Positions 38,101 through 45,289 of a DNA stretch of 64,000 nucleotides are shown piece after piece; positions within the stretch are counted from its first letter, which is position 1, and every line of letters begins with the position of its first letter. This DNA is from Capnocytophaga felis. GTDB taxonomy: Bacteria; Bacteroidota; Bacteroidia; Flavobacteriales; Flavobacteriaceae. Where the stretch lies: positions 1 to 64,000 of the forward strand of contig NZ_BLBC01000005.1 in the NCBI RefSeq assembly GCF_009684755.1, in the 5' to 3' direction. The notes under the pieces were generated by a model that was not told the origin of the DNA, did not search any database, and worked only from the letters and a program-made list of their open reading frames with translations. The position numbers and the translations under genes were made by a program.

Positions 38101-39486
38101 GTATAATCTATTTATACCACCATATAAAAAGCCCGACCTTTTATCCCCACAATTAGTTCCTGTTACATATGAATTATTTCGAGTTTTAAATCGTAAATAA
38201 AGAGTTTGCCCTTGTGCAATAGAACTTATTGGAAGATACACTCTATTTTTTTTACCCGTTGTTCCAAAAACATCTCCTAAGTTAGAATCCCAAACAGTAG
38301 AATTATTTGAAGGAGTTATTGATGTCAACGCTCCTGTAAAACCAATATTATCAGAAATTTCATAACTATTATCCACAAAGTAGGTCGAACCTGTAAGTTT
38401 TCCATCTATTGAGGTCAAAAGCTCAAGTACTAGATCCTTAGCCCCTGCTGTACCTTTATTTTCTATTTTTAAGTAATGTGTAATATCACTATCAAAACAA
38501 TAGGCTCCTACATTAGTCTCAGTTGTTGTTAATTCAGTTCCGTCAGACTTAACAACAGTTATTACAACATTCGGCACCTTAGTTCTGTCTATAGTTACAG
38601 TTGGGTTTGCTGTTGCATTGCTCAACTCTGGGTAGGTACACTCTTTTGGAGTACAGCCATAGGAAGCCTTATATGAACTAGTGAGTTCTGAACAGGCATT
38701 TACTTTTACGGTCTGTTTAATAGAAACACTAGCTCCAGACAAAAGCGTCCCATCAGAAAATTGGTATACTCCTTTTTCTGTTTCTTCTACTTTCCATCCC
38801 GTATTACCTGTAAGATCAGAAGATACAATCTCTAATCCTGTTCCTATAGTAGTGCTTACCGTAAAACTTTGAATAGTTCCGTATCCATTGTTATTTACTC
38901 TAATGGTTCTCTCAATAACATCACCAGCAGCAACATTAGAAGACTGAGGAGTAACAGTTGTCACTAAAGCAGCGTACTTCACATTAATCCCTTGTCCTTC
39001 TCCTGCTCCAAAAATTCCTCCATTTAAAAGATAACCTATTTTAGGCTTCTTATCTGCTGAAAGACTTGCCGTTGCTATTGCTCCACAATTTACTCTAGCC
39101 TTAAATGAAATTTTCATATCAGAGGCGGTAGTTGTAGCAGGTATATCCAACTTAATAACTAACTTTCGTGTAGACGAATCATATGAAACAAAGCTAGCTG
39201 TTCCTATATTATTAGTAGTAATTGCCGAGCCACTTTCGTATTCAAAATCAACAGGAAGCGTTACTTCCAAATTAATATTCTGATGTGCTGATGTTCCTGT
39301 ACGAACAGTAACTGTATAAGTTGATGCCTCCCCACAAGCAGAAGGAGCTGGCATATTATCTATTGCTGATAATAGCTGAGGATTTTGAGGATTCTGAGCA
39401 TAAATAGTCCCCATTCCTAAGCAAAAAGCAATCAAAATCACAAATTGCATTATTTTCATATTCATATAATTAAATACTTTTTTCAT
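32185..39486 (-). CDS. Giant T9SS type B adhesin with gliding-motility C-terminal domain
   Basis: The 2433-aa protein has a signal peptide (FCLGMGTIYAQ). About 1500 residues of DUF11-like beta-sandwich repeats follow, with cysteine pairs, then an Ig-like domain (about 1540-1595, PLAWYDNPTGGTQLA). Next come seven tandem cadherin/Ig-like repeats of roughly 100 residues (about 1600-2335), each starting ANDD or AKDD and ending in C-x5-CDTATxTVVV. The last about 95 residues are the type B T9SS sorting domain (ISINDDGSNDIFYIKGIE, NRWGVKVFE, GTYYYIIEY). The odd-numbered repeats 1, 3 and 5 resemble one another, as do 2, 4 and 6; repeats 3 and 5 are nearly the same. It is a predicted cell-surface adhesin, possibly a SprB-like gliding adhesin, exported with its PorP/SprF neighbour. 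Confidence 0.93.
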   Translation of the reverse strand: MKKVFNYMNMKIMQFVILIAFCLGMGTIYAQNPQNPQLLSAIDNMPAPSACGEASTYTVTVRTGTSAHQNINLEVTLPVDFEYESGSAITTNNIGTASFVSYDSSTRKLVIKLDIPATTTASDMKISFKARVNCGAIATASLSADKKPKIGYLLNGGIFGAGEGQGINVKYAALVTTVTPQSSNVAAGDVIERTIRVNNNGYGTIQSFTVSTTIGTGLEIVSSDLTGNTGWKVEETEKGVYQFSDGTLLSGASVSIKQTVKVNACSELTSSYKASYGCTPKECTYPELSNATANPTVTIDRTKVPNVVITVVKSDGTELTTTETNVGAYCFDSDITHYLKIENKGTAGAKDLVLELLTSIDGKLTGSTYFVDNSYEISDNIGFTGALTSITPSNNSTVWDSNLGDVFGTTGKKNRVYLPISSIAQGQTLYLRFKTRNNSYVTGTNCGDKRSGFLYGGINRLYTYSNANVCSGTKNFTVPNGTLIGAQGLRLEGGNIGASMISSDPKDIYKGRFRFSQLSHSNTSVANGDYFEIVFRFAPSMTIRKETIKLMQVDGTFFLPEIISDVANEYRLRFTYGPKDKGGNFSGNFSANGSVLTFDATYTCSDPAWYELYMQTNRVNSCNSGIKGIDTQCIRTNLSPVGCAEGCDQGLMRGLAKVQRHPDSFGYVANTKLHDRDNKGLPAYPLTKITEDTEGTNLSAFHTNDKVIISQKGTVKSGTITNWTEGRFEVTVPNGMYNTIPGSLSSLNAIVTPNSGQLIIDTEIQTYTITNLPLKVSGTQTVTLDFTMETLHANGLPATITHLADGYKLQVSFQIIPNNFNHSGDNIGTKQFITDFHLRHNNLPYSCGPLGLANGLFAVSRFSFYENNSKSPNTRLTACDKIPDGSNNSIISSAPFYRLNISINEATTSNQVFPRENRQFIKPKQLVSIVPEGLDLKGFYILLSGQLRSDYGYYKVTLDTPVSGMMHTLNLEEVLMKLLIASHARGNGYDPSDYNAAMTTLNLDEGFWLRITPIVSKNCNSGATETYEAYAVLEGTGRDAYPPNNTYTNEVNIKTSVKAITYDIDNDKLNTTIATPVSTSDTNVVRWVIKTENSSIFHTFPNVWFGSTDMNITSVQQASDATGNSLVGNPLNQVNGIFQLGDINPLTTKFYVVTADIPDCGTGEKNILLGHSCKGYPSSLSTPHCPAQTYTVTFSKLEGDLQSRLISQPPADYRPSLCEVLDYDIEINNSGKGIVKDIQITIPLGETSGLTFVPGSAMYSNEYKTGTVSTTIPLDDSYVTVGTTSIIINLPNTNLATGEKIRFRLKLRTTDDCSFSSNQHISFISRGKNYCGEDIHEPSTLTSYRLIIAGDTTNLPIVTIDKAEALIAFSDSNVTGNAKGTYTLKITNKGNLPFNQDIINAGGDTKLSINLPIGWEILNTKDIEVASNNSLVYYSTDVLTNTYIFTLVDAIPINGVLEINALPIVATKIHNCPITDEIKAQLYYIVHNPTSVCSGTTPTPANCDMKKIITEAIVPLKLVVPKATIKTSVNTVFCSNHTIADLNILINENAPLAWYDNPTGGTQLAQNTPLSARTYYVALRDNLVSGCESIERTPVEITTEVCIPIVANDDVFPTVNGNVQSTAGNVLDNSGNGQDTLNGTPVTTTNVSISEVTPATSINGNANVPKIDVTTGNVNVPAGTPAGTYTIVYRICESGNPANNCDTATVTVVVSTIEANDDDMSGSPVDGVTGNPSVVNVLTNDILNGVPNIPISEVTITVTTQATPIGGSANVPILEPITGNVSVPAGTPAGIYTITYQVCTKSNICDTANVVIAVASQPIDAKDDNFPAVSGNTGGKAGNVLSNNGNGTDMLGANPATVTNVNIAEVTPASPINGNPNVPKLDATGEVDVPAGTPAGTYTIVYTICEKLNPTNCDTATATVVVTSETLVANPDDFSGTPINGLNGGNTSSVLTNDTLNGNPLNPTQVNLTWGTTIPTGLTPNADGTITIAPNTPAGTYTITYTICEKLNPTNCESAEVTIVVTEEPIDAKDDNFPAVSGNTGGKAGNVLSDNGNGLDVLGTNPATIANVNITQVTPASPINGSANIPTLDVTTGDINVPTDTPAGTYTIVYRICEKLNPTNCDTATATVEVAALPIVANDDDYTSFPIYTAVGGTVTTSVLVNDTIGGAPATLGTVTISNPTTPNTNIYIDVSNGTVVVLPNTPAGTYTLTYTICENANATNCSNEANVTVVVLDVPKANDDSATTEINTPVTVNILDNDENIPTTGRVAVVTDPSRGTVQVNDGGTPDDPSDDTITYTPNPGFVGTDMFVYELCDAAGNCSNATVTIEVVAGGDIVPYNAISINDDGSNDIFYIKGIEAYPNNTVRIYNRWGVKVFEAHGYNNTTKVFRGLSNGRVTIEAPEKLPQGTYYYIIEYVDKNNQTKKKGSWLYIKK

Positions 39487-39518
39487 AATGAGCTTTTTAA
39501 TATAAGTGCATTGAAGGG

Positions 39519-39548
39519 CAAATATATCAATTAATCAAACAAAACAAA
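39519..39548 (-). promoter_or_regulatory. Promoter of the adhesin operon
   Basis: On minus, TTTG (39545-39548), 18 nt, then TATATTTG (39519-39526) is a good Bacteroidota promoter about 33 bp before the ATG at 39486. Confidence 0.6.
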
Positions 39549-39665
39549 CTGCAACACAATATTTTATGATTAAATTAACAGTGTTTATTAAATTTATTCT
39601 ACACGTAGTAAATGTTTTATTAGCAACTTTCGATGATATAATAAATCTAAATAATAGCTTTTATA

Positions 39666-39708
39666 AAGCGGAGTTAAAACTTCATATTATTGAGTTTTAA
39701 CTCCGCTT
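39666..39708 (-). terminator. Hairpin ending the cco operon
   Basis: A perfect 16-bp stem (AAGCGGAGTTAAAACT against AGTTTTAACTCCGCTT) with an 11-nt loop lies 60 bp past ccoG. The T-tract after it on minus is weak (TTTATAAAA), so it may act as a terminator or as a 3'-end stabiliser. Confidence 0.6.
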
Positions 39709-39769
39709 AATCGTTCAAGCTCCTGAAACATTTTAATATAATAAATTAGCTACCAAAGAAATACACAAT

Positions 39770-41194
39770 TTATTTAAAAACTCTCGGACCTAAGAATATT
39801 GTTTTTTCAGATTCTATTTTGTTTCCATTACTGTAAACATCTAATATGAGTTTTGTTTTTTCTTCTTCCAGAGAAGACTCTTGTATCTTAATAAACAAAG
39901 TTCCTTCTGCCATTCCTTGTTTTGGAACAAAAATAGATGTTTTTCCTACCAAAATTACTTCAGCATTCAGTGAGTCAGCCACTTTTATGGTAACATTATC
40001 AAAATCTCGCGTGGTTTTGTTAATTATCTTATATGTGTATATATTACTAATAATTCCGCCTTCTTCGTGACTGTACAATTGCCCAGGAACACGCAACACA
40101 TTTGCCTGAACATCAGTTCGTAAGAACAACATTCCTATTAATATCCCTACAAGAATTGTAAGTACAGCGGTGTATCCTTTCATCCTTAAATCAAACTTGA
40201 AAGGAGCTTTCTTGGCGATATTTTCCTCACTTGCGAATCGTATCAATCCTCGTTTGAAACCTGTTTTATCCATTATTTCATCGCAAGCATCAATACAAGC
40301 TGTGCAATTCACACATTCCAACTGTGTCCCATTTCGAATATCAATCCCTGTGGGACAAACGTGTACACATTGCGAACAGTCTATACAATCTCCGTGACCA
40401 AGCTCTTCCCGATTCTCATTTTTACGAAACTTTTTACGCCCCTTCTCACCTTCACCACGCACATAGTCATAAGCAACAATTACGGAACGATTGTCCAAAA
40501 GTACCCCTTGCAAACGCCCATACGGACAAGCAATGATACACACTTGCTCTCTGAACCAAGCAAATATAAAATAGAAAACACAGGTAAAAATGAACAATGC
40601 TACAAACGTACTTAAATGATTTAGAGGTCCTTCAATAATGTAAGTAAGAAGAATATCAGAACCTATCAAATAAGCCAAAAATATGTTTGCCACCAAGAAA
40701 GAAATAAAAAAGAAAATTGCCCATTTCAACAGACGTTTGCGAATTTTTTCTGCATTCCAAGGCTGCTTGTTTAATCGCATTTGTGCTCCTCTGTCGCCAT
40801 CAATCCAATACTCAATTCTGCGGAAAACCATTTCCATAAATATGGTTTGCGGACAAATCCAACCACAAAAAATACGCCCAAAAACAACAGTAAACAAGGA
40901 AAGAAAAACAATTCCTATAATCATAGAAACCACAAACAAATAGAAATCCTGTGGCCAAAAAGGCAAACCAAAAATATTAAACTTACGGTCGAGTACATTA
41001 AAAAGTAGAAACTGATTTCCGTTAATTTTTATAAAAGGACTCGCAAAAAGAATAAGCAAAAGGAGATAACTCACATATTTTCTATAACGATAATACCTGC
41101 CCGAAGGCTTTTTGGGATACACCCAAGCTCTTTTCCCTTCTTCATCAATGGTTCCTATTGAATCACGAAATACGTCTTTACCTTGCTGTGCCAT
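39770..41194 (-). CDS. ccoG: cbb3 oxidase accessory protein CcoG
   Basis: CcoG (FixG/RdxA) is a membrane iron-sulfur protein that reduces copper for insertion into cbb3 oxidase. The 474-aa protein has about five transmembrane helices, the CGWICPQT and CPYGRLQG segments, and a polyferredoxin domain with two clusters of cysteines (CIDCSQCVHVCPTG and CVNCTACIDACDE, about residues 260-310). The C-terminal domain (about 370-474) is an Ig-like FixG domain. It is last in the operon, 114 bp after ccoP with a stem-loop between. Length and motifs are normal. Confidence 0.95.
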   Translation of the reverse strand: MAQQGKDVFRDSIGTIDEEGKRAWVYPKKPSGRYYRYRKYVSYLLLLILFASPFIKINGNQFLLFNVLDRKFNIFGLPFWPQDFYLFVVSMIIGIVFLSLFTVVFGRIFCGWICPQTIFMEMVFRRIEYWIDGDRGAQMRLNKQPWNAEKIRKRLLKWAIFFFISFLVANIFLAYLIGSDILLTYIIEGPLNHLSTFVALFIFTCVFYFIFAWFREQVCIIACPYGRLQGVLLDNRSVIVAYDYVRGEGEKGRKKFRKNENREELGHGDCIDCSQCVHVCPTGIDIRNGTQLECVNCTACIDACDEIMDKTGFKRGLIRFASEENIAKKAPFKFDLRMKGYTAVLTILVGILIGMLFLRTDVQANVLRVPGQLYSHEEGGIISNIYTYKIINKTTRDFDNVTIKVADSLNAEVILVGKTSIFVPKQGMAEGTLFIKIQESSLEEEKTKLILDVYSNGNKIESEKTIFLGPRVFK

Positions 41195-41219
41195 AATAAC
41201 TTTGATTTTGAAAAATAAA

Positions 41220-41282
41220 AGAGGTTAGGGAAACGTGAAAGCATAGCAGCAAAGCTACCCAATGCCAATTTCTCTAACCTCT
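41220..41282 (-). other. Intercistronic stem-loop between ccoP and ccoG
   Basis: AGAGGTTAGGGAAA and TTTCTCTAACCTCT pair at 13 of 14 positions, enclosing a 35-nt loop that holds its own small stem (TAGC/GCTA). There is no T-tract, so it looks more like an mRNA processing or stabilising structure than a terminator. It would set a lower or separate level for ccoG. Confidence 0.5.
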
Positions 41283-41308
41283 ACCACTAACATTTAAGAT
41301 ATGACCTT

Positions 41309-42157
41309 TTATTCTTCTGTGTATAAATCTCCCTCAGCCGCTTTCGGATTGGCAGGAGTTGTTCCTTTTAAGGTTTTGATATAACTTGCCACTTGAGCAA
41401 TTTGTTCTGGTTTTAGTGAAGTTTTCCAAGCTACCATTCCTTTCCCGTCTCTACCACCTTCGGAAATAGTATTAAAAATCTTGTTGATACTTCCTCCCAA
41501 AATCCAATAATCATCGGTTAAGTTAGGACCAATACCTCCTCCTCCGTCCATAGCGTGACAAGCCACACAATTTGTTTGGAAGATTTTTTTGCCGGCTTCA
41601 ATATCTGAAGCGTCTGTGAGCAATTTCACGTTATCTGCATTTAGCAAACTCGGATTATTTTTTCTGTATTCAGCAATTTCTATTTTCGCTTGTGCTACAT
41701 CTCTATCATATTCTTCAACCTGATTATAATCCTTAATCACTTCAAATCGAACAAGATACACAATCATAAAAACTATCGTAGCATAGAACAGATACACCCA
41801 CCAAGTAGGCAAGGTATTGTCAAGCTCCTTGATACCATCGTGTTCGTGTTCCAATATGATTTCACTCTCACGTTCAATCGGAACTTGATTTACCATACTT
41901 GCGTAGAAGCGTTTCCAAAGCGAGCCTTCCTCTGCAAGCCCTGGCTTAGGTTTGATTCCGTAAGTTAGATTTTCTACTCCTCTCAAAACTACTTCCGTAA
42001 AAATCAAGACAAAAAGCAGAAAAACTAAAAGCATTTGTATTTGAGAATATTTGGCGATAGCACATTCCCCCTTACCTCCATACAGAAGTTCCAATACAAG
42101 AGCCACAACACCAACAATGGTTATTACTCGTAAAAATGGTATTAAATTTCTTTTCAT
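41309..42157 (-). CDS. ccoP: cbb3 oxidase subunit CcoP (monohaem)
   Basis: CcoP brings electrons to the cbb3 oxidase. The 282-aa protein has two N-terminal helices, then the CcoP signature region (EHDGIKELDNTLPTWW, about residues 107-122) with its helix, and one cytochrome c domain with CVACH near residue 197 and a GMVAWK methionine ligand region. Proteobacterial CcoP has two haem c sites; only one is present here, as is usual for Bacteroidota. The extra N-terminal helices are also typical of the phylum. It starts 9 nt after the ccoQ stop. Confidence 0.93.
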   Translation of the reverse strand: MKRNLIPFLRVITIVGVVALVLELLYGGKGECAIAKYSQIQMLLVFLLFVLIFTEVVLRGVENLTYGIKPKPGLAEEGSLWKRFYASMVNQVPIERESEIILEHEHDGIKELDNTLPTWWVYLFYATIVFMIVYLVRFEVIKDYNQVEEYDRDVAQAKIEIAEYRKNNPSLLNADNVKLLTDASDIEAGKKIFQTNCVACHAMDGGGGIGPNLTDDYWILGGSINKIFNTISEGGRDGKGMVAWKTSLKPEQIAQVASYIKTLKGTTPANPKAAEGDLYTEE

Positions 42158-42166
42158 AATAAGGTA

Positions 42167-42346
42167 TTATTTTTCGTCATCGTCATCAAAAGGAATATTG
42201 TTCATCTTATCAATAGACTCCTTTTTGTATCCAAAAACCCACCAAAAGAGAGCCACGAAAAAGACAAAGAATATCAAAAGGGACACAATGGGAAATATCT
42301 CATACCCTTCTGATGATGCCATTATTTCCTTAATAGACTTAATCAT
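42167..42346 (-). CDS. ccoQ: cbb3 oxidase small subunit CcoQ
   Basis: This 59-codon gene encodes MIKSIKEIMASSEGYEIF, then one transmembrane helix (about residues 19-39, ending WWVFGYKKES), and an acidic tail (DDDDEK). Size, single helix and position between ccoNO and ccoP identify it as CcoQ, which stabilises the oxidase complex. The start at 42346 lies 5 nt after the ccoNO stop and the stop is 9 nt before ccoP, so it is embedded in the operon. It is easily missed because of its length. Confidence 0.88.
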   Translation of the reverse strand: MIKSIKEIMASSEGYEIFPIVSLLIFFVFFVALFWWVFGYKKESIDKMNNIPFDDDDEK

Positions 42347-42351
42347 TGTTG

Positions 42352-44538
42352 TTATTCAGCGTTTGCAGTTTTAATTTTAATATCCGTACCCAATCGTTGC
42401 AAATAAGCAATAAGTGCCACAATTTCACGATCTTTCATTGGGACAAACTCCTTACCTTCTTTCTCTGCTCTTGATTTGGAAGCCTCGTACTGTTTCACAA
42501 AATCAGGGTCGTTATACAGATTTTTCTCGATTTTCTGAGCCTGTTCTTCCATTGATTTGTGAGCATTAACTATATCTTCCTCTGTGTAAGGAACCCCCAA
42601 TTTAGCCAATCCACGCATTTTAGCTTCAATGTTGCTTCTATCGTGTTTATCTCTTGTAAGCCAAGGATATGCAGGCATTATACTTCCGGGTGAAGTACTT
42701 GTTGGGTCATACATATGGTTGAAATGCCAGTTGTCAGAATATTTTCCTCCCAAGCGAAGCAAATCAGGACCAGTACGTTTACTTCCCCATAAGAACGGAC
42801 GGTCATATACAAACTCACCTGCCTTTGCAAACTCTCCGTAACGTTCCACCTCGCTTCGGAATGGACGTATCATTTGACTATGACAAGACACACAACCTTC
42901 ACGAATGTATAAATCACGTCCTTCTAATTCAAGCGGTGTATAAGGCTTCACACTTGAAATTGTAGGAATGTTTGATTTTACGAAAATAGTCGGTACAATT
43001 TGAACAATACCTCCAATCAAAATAGCTACTGTAGCCCAAATTGTCATTTGAACAGGCTTTCTTTCCAACCAAGTGTGTAACGTTTCTCCTTGTAATCTTC
43101 CACTGCTGATTGTTGACAAAGCAGGAGCCTGAGCCAATTCATCTTCCAACTTAGGAGCTGTTTGCAATGTTTTTATAACGTTATAAACCCCTGCAAGAAC
43201 CCCAATTAAATAAAGCGTTCCTCCAACAGCACGCAAGGCATACATTGGCATAATTTGCGTTACCGTTTCCAAGAAGTTTCCGTATGTTAAAGTTCCATCC
43301 GGATTAAATTGTTTCCACAATGAAGCTTGCGTAAATCCTGCCACATAAAGTGGTAAGGCGTAGAACACAATCCCTAATGTACCTATCCAGAAATGGAAGT
43401 TCGCTAATCTCATCGAGTAAAGGTTTGTCTTCCACATTTTAGGCACGATATAGTAAATCATACCAAAAGCAAGGAATCCGTTCCAAGCCAATGCACCAAC
43501 GTGTACGTGAGCAATAATCCAATCGGTGAAGTGGGCAATTGCATTTACGTTTTTAAGTGAAAGCATCGGTCCTTCAAAAGTTGCCATACCATATCCTGTA
43601 ATGGCTACAACCATAAACTTCAATGTAGGACTTTCACGAACCGTATCCCAAGCTCCGCGAAGAGTTAACAATCCGTTAATCATACCTCCCCAAGAAGGAG
43701 CTACCAACATCACAGAGAAAACCACACCTAAGTTTTGAGCCCATTCAGGTAAAGCCGTATATAATAAGTGGTGTGGACCTGCCCAAATATAGATAAAAAT
43801 CAAACTCCAAAAGTGGATGATTGACAATCGGTAAGAATATACCGGACGGTTTGCCGCCTTCGGAACAAAATAATACATCAATCCCAAAAACGGTGTCGTT
43901 AAGAAGAAAGCAACCGCATTGTGTCCGTACCACCATTGCACCAAAGCATCTTGAACTCCTGCATAAACAGAATACGATTTGAACATCGTAACAGGAAGCT
44001 CTAAGTTATTGAAAATGTGAAGCACTGCAACCGTAACAAAGGTAGCTAAATAGAACCAAATAGCCACGTAAATATGACGCTGTCTTCTTCTGAGAAGTGT
44101 TCCTATCATATTCACCCCAAAAGCAACCCACACCAAAGCAATCATTATGTCAATTGGCCATTCCAGTTCGGCATACTCTTTGGAAGTAGTGTAACCCAAC
44201 GGAAGTGTTATGGCTGCGGCAAGGATAATAAGTTGCCAACCCCAGAAGTTAAAATTACTCAAAAAATCACTAAACATACGAGCTTTCAAAAGTCGCTGTA
44301 GTGAATAGTAAACCCCCGCAAAAATAGCATTCCCCACAAAAGCAAAAATTACAGCATTTGTATGCAATGGGCGAAGGCGTCCGAAACTCAACCAAGGAAT
44401 TTCGTTAGACATTGTCGGAAACAAGAATAAATAGGCTAACCATAGCCCTACTACCATCCCTATAACTCCCCAAAAAAGGGTTGCAAAGAGGAATTTCCGT
44501 ACAATTTTGTTGTCATAGTAAAATTGTTGCTTCTCCAT
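42352..44538 (-). CDS. ccoNO: Fused cbb3 oxidase subunits I and II (CcoN-CcoO)
   Basis: This 728-aa protein fuses the catalytic subunit CcoN (about residues 1-490) with the monohaem cytochrome CcoO (about 500-728). CcoN has around 12 helices and haem/copper histidines in LRPLHTNAVIFAF, WYGHNAVAFFLT, GPHHLLYT and IIAHVHVGALAWN. The CcoO part has the haem c motif GCVSCHSQMIRPF and the axial Met region SIMPAYPWL. The fusion is characteristic of Bacteroidota. The enzyme reduces O2 with high affinity and pumps protons, suiting growth at low oxygen. ccoS lies 15 bp upstream and ccoQ 5 bp downstream. Confidence 0.96.
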   Translation of the reverse strand: MEKQQFYYDNKIVRKFLFATLFWGVIGMVVGLWLAYLFLFPTMSNEIPWLSFGRLRPLHTNAVIFAFVGNAIFAGVYYSLQRLLKARMFSDFLSNFNFWGWQLIILAAAITLPLGYTTSKEYAELEWPIDIMIALVWVAFGVNMIGTLLRRRQRHIYVAIWFYLATFVTVAVLHIFNNLELPVTMFKSYSVYAGVQDALVQWWYGHNAVAFFLTTPFLGLMYYFVPKAANRPVYSYRLSIIHFWSLIFIYIWAGPHHLLYTALPEWAQNLGVVFSVMLVAPSWGGMINGLLTLRGAWDTVRESPTLKFMVVAITGYGMATFEGPMLSLKNVNAIAHFTDWIIAHVHVGALAWNGFLAFGMIYYIVPKMWKTNLYSMRLANFHFWIGTLGIVFYALPLYVAGFTQASLWKQFNPDGTLTYGNFLETVTQIMPMYALRAVGGTLYLIGVLAGVYNVIKTLQTAPKLEDELAQAPALSTISSGRLQGETLHTWLERKPVQMTIWATVAILIGGIVQIVPTIFVKSNIPTISSVKPYTPLELEGRDLYIREGCVSCHSQMIRPFRSEVERYGEFAKAGEFVYDRPFLWGSKRTGPDLLRLGGKYSDNWHFNHMYDPTSTSPGSIMPAYPWLTRDKHDRSNIEAKMRGLAKLGVPYTEEDIVNAHKSMEEQAQKIEKNLYNDPDFVKQYEASKSRAEKEGKEFVPMKDREIVALIAYLQRLGTDIKIKTANAE

Positions 44539-44553
44539 TATTTATTAAATTAA

Positions 44554-44745
44554 TTATTCAGTTAGTTTTTCTTCCTTAATTGTATTCTCTGTTTTTTCAT
44601 CAACAAGCTCATCTTCAAAAAGCATTCGTATTGCAGGTGTATGACTATCATCGTATTGCCCCTTTCTCACTGCCATTATGAACAAGAAAAAAAACAACAA
44701 AGCCACTACAATACTTATACTAATCAACATATATATCACGCTCAT
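44554..44745 (-). CDS. ccoS: cbb3 oxidase assembly protein CcoS
   Basis: From ATG 44745 the 63-aa protein begins MSVIYMLISISIVVALLF, one transmembrane helix, followed by the family's AVRKGQYDD segment and an acidic tail. CcoS is needed for cofactor insertion into cbb3 oxidase. The in-frame TTG at 44775 falls in the promoter -7 box and is rejected. As first gene of the operon it is directly downstream of the promoter and the CRP/FNR-type site. The copper ATPase gene ccoI, which usually precedes ccoS in flavobacteria, is not here. Confidence 0.9.
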   Translation of the reverse strand: MSVIYMLISISIVVALLFFFLFIMAVRKGQYDDSHTPAIRMLFEDELVDEKTENTIKEEKLTE

Positions 44746-44772
44746 CTCAGAATGGTTTATGTATGAATGTGG

Positions 44773-44780
44773 CAAAAGTA
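44773..44780 (-). promoter_or_regulatory. cco operon promoter -7 box
   Basis: TACTTTTG on minus matches TAnnTTTG and lies 28 bp before the ccoS ATG. There is no good -33 TTTG, consistent with activator dependence on the site at 44805-44816. Confidence 0.55.
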
Positions 44781-44804
44781 CACAATCTTAATCAGTTAAA
44801 AAAA

Positions 44805-44816
44805 TGACATTTATCA
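44805..44816. promoter_or_regulatory. CRP/FNR-family binding site ahead of the cco operon
   Basis: AATGACATTTATCATT contains the CRP/FNR core TGA-N6-TCA with AT-extended arms. Its centre is about 42 bp upstream of the transcription start expected from the -7 box at 44773-44780, the class II activator position. Regulation of cbb3 genes by FNR-type proteins is well known in other bacteria. Confidence 0.5.
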
Positions 44817-45204
44817 TTTTTCCCTATTTTGAATGAATCTAAAGTTTTCCAAACAAACAGAAAAAAATCAATAAACTAAGAAACAAATAGTTATATCGTT
44901 AAAAAAAGTAAAAAAATTCTTCATTTTTTAGGATAACTTTTAATAATCATCATAATTTCTCTTACAAATAAATAGAATTTACAAGCAAAAATAACCTCAA
45001 TAAATACGAGGTTTGTAGTTAATTCACTTTAAATTTTCAAGTCTTAAAATCTTTCTTTGAAGAAGATATCCGAGGGATGGAGAATGTTTATTAAGAGTTC
45101 ATATCCCTACTCTTCCCTTTTATTAAGGAGAAATTGTAACGAGAAATTATTTTATATTAGCTATAGAAGCAAGCTACTAAAATTTTCTGTTTCAATACGA
45201 AAAC

Positions 45205-45248
45205 AAAAAAGCCCAAAAACTAAATATAAAATTCAGATTTTTGAGCTT
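45205..45248 (-). terminator. Probable gcvT terminator
   Basis: On minus, AAGCTCAAAAA pairs with TTTTTGGGCTT (one mismatch) and is followed by TTTTTTGTTTT, 42 bp past the gcvT stop. The loop is long (18 nt), so this is a moderate call. Confidence 0.55.
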
Positions 45249-45289
45249 AATCTTAAAAATTATTTTCTAATCTTCAATCATATACAAAT

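Larger units (their letters stand above)
44781..45289. other. Gap between cco operon and gcvT
   Basis: This AT-rich stretch carries the cco regulatory site near its left end and a probable gcvT terminator near its right end. A plus-strand frame of 81 codons runs through its right half into gcvT but looks like noise. Nothing else was seen. Confidence 0.5.
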
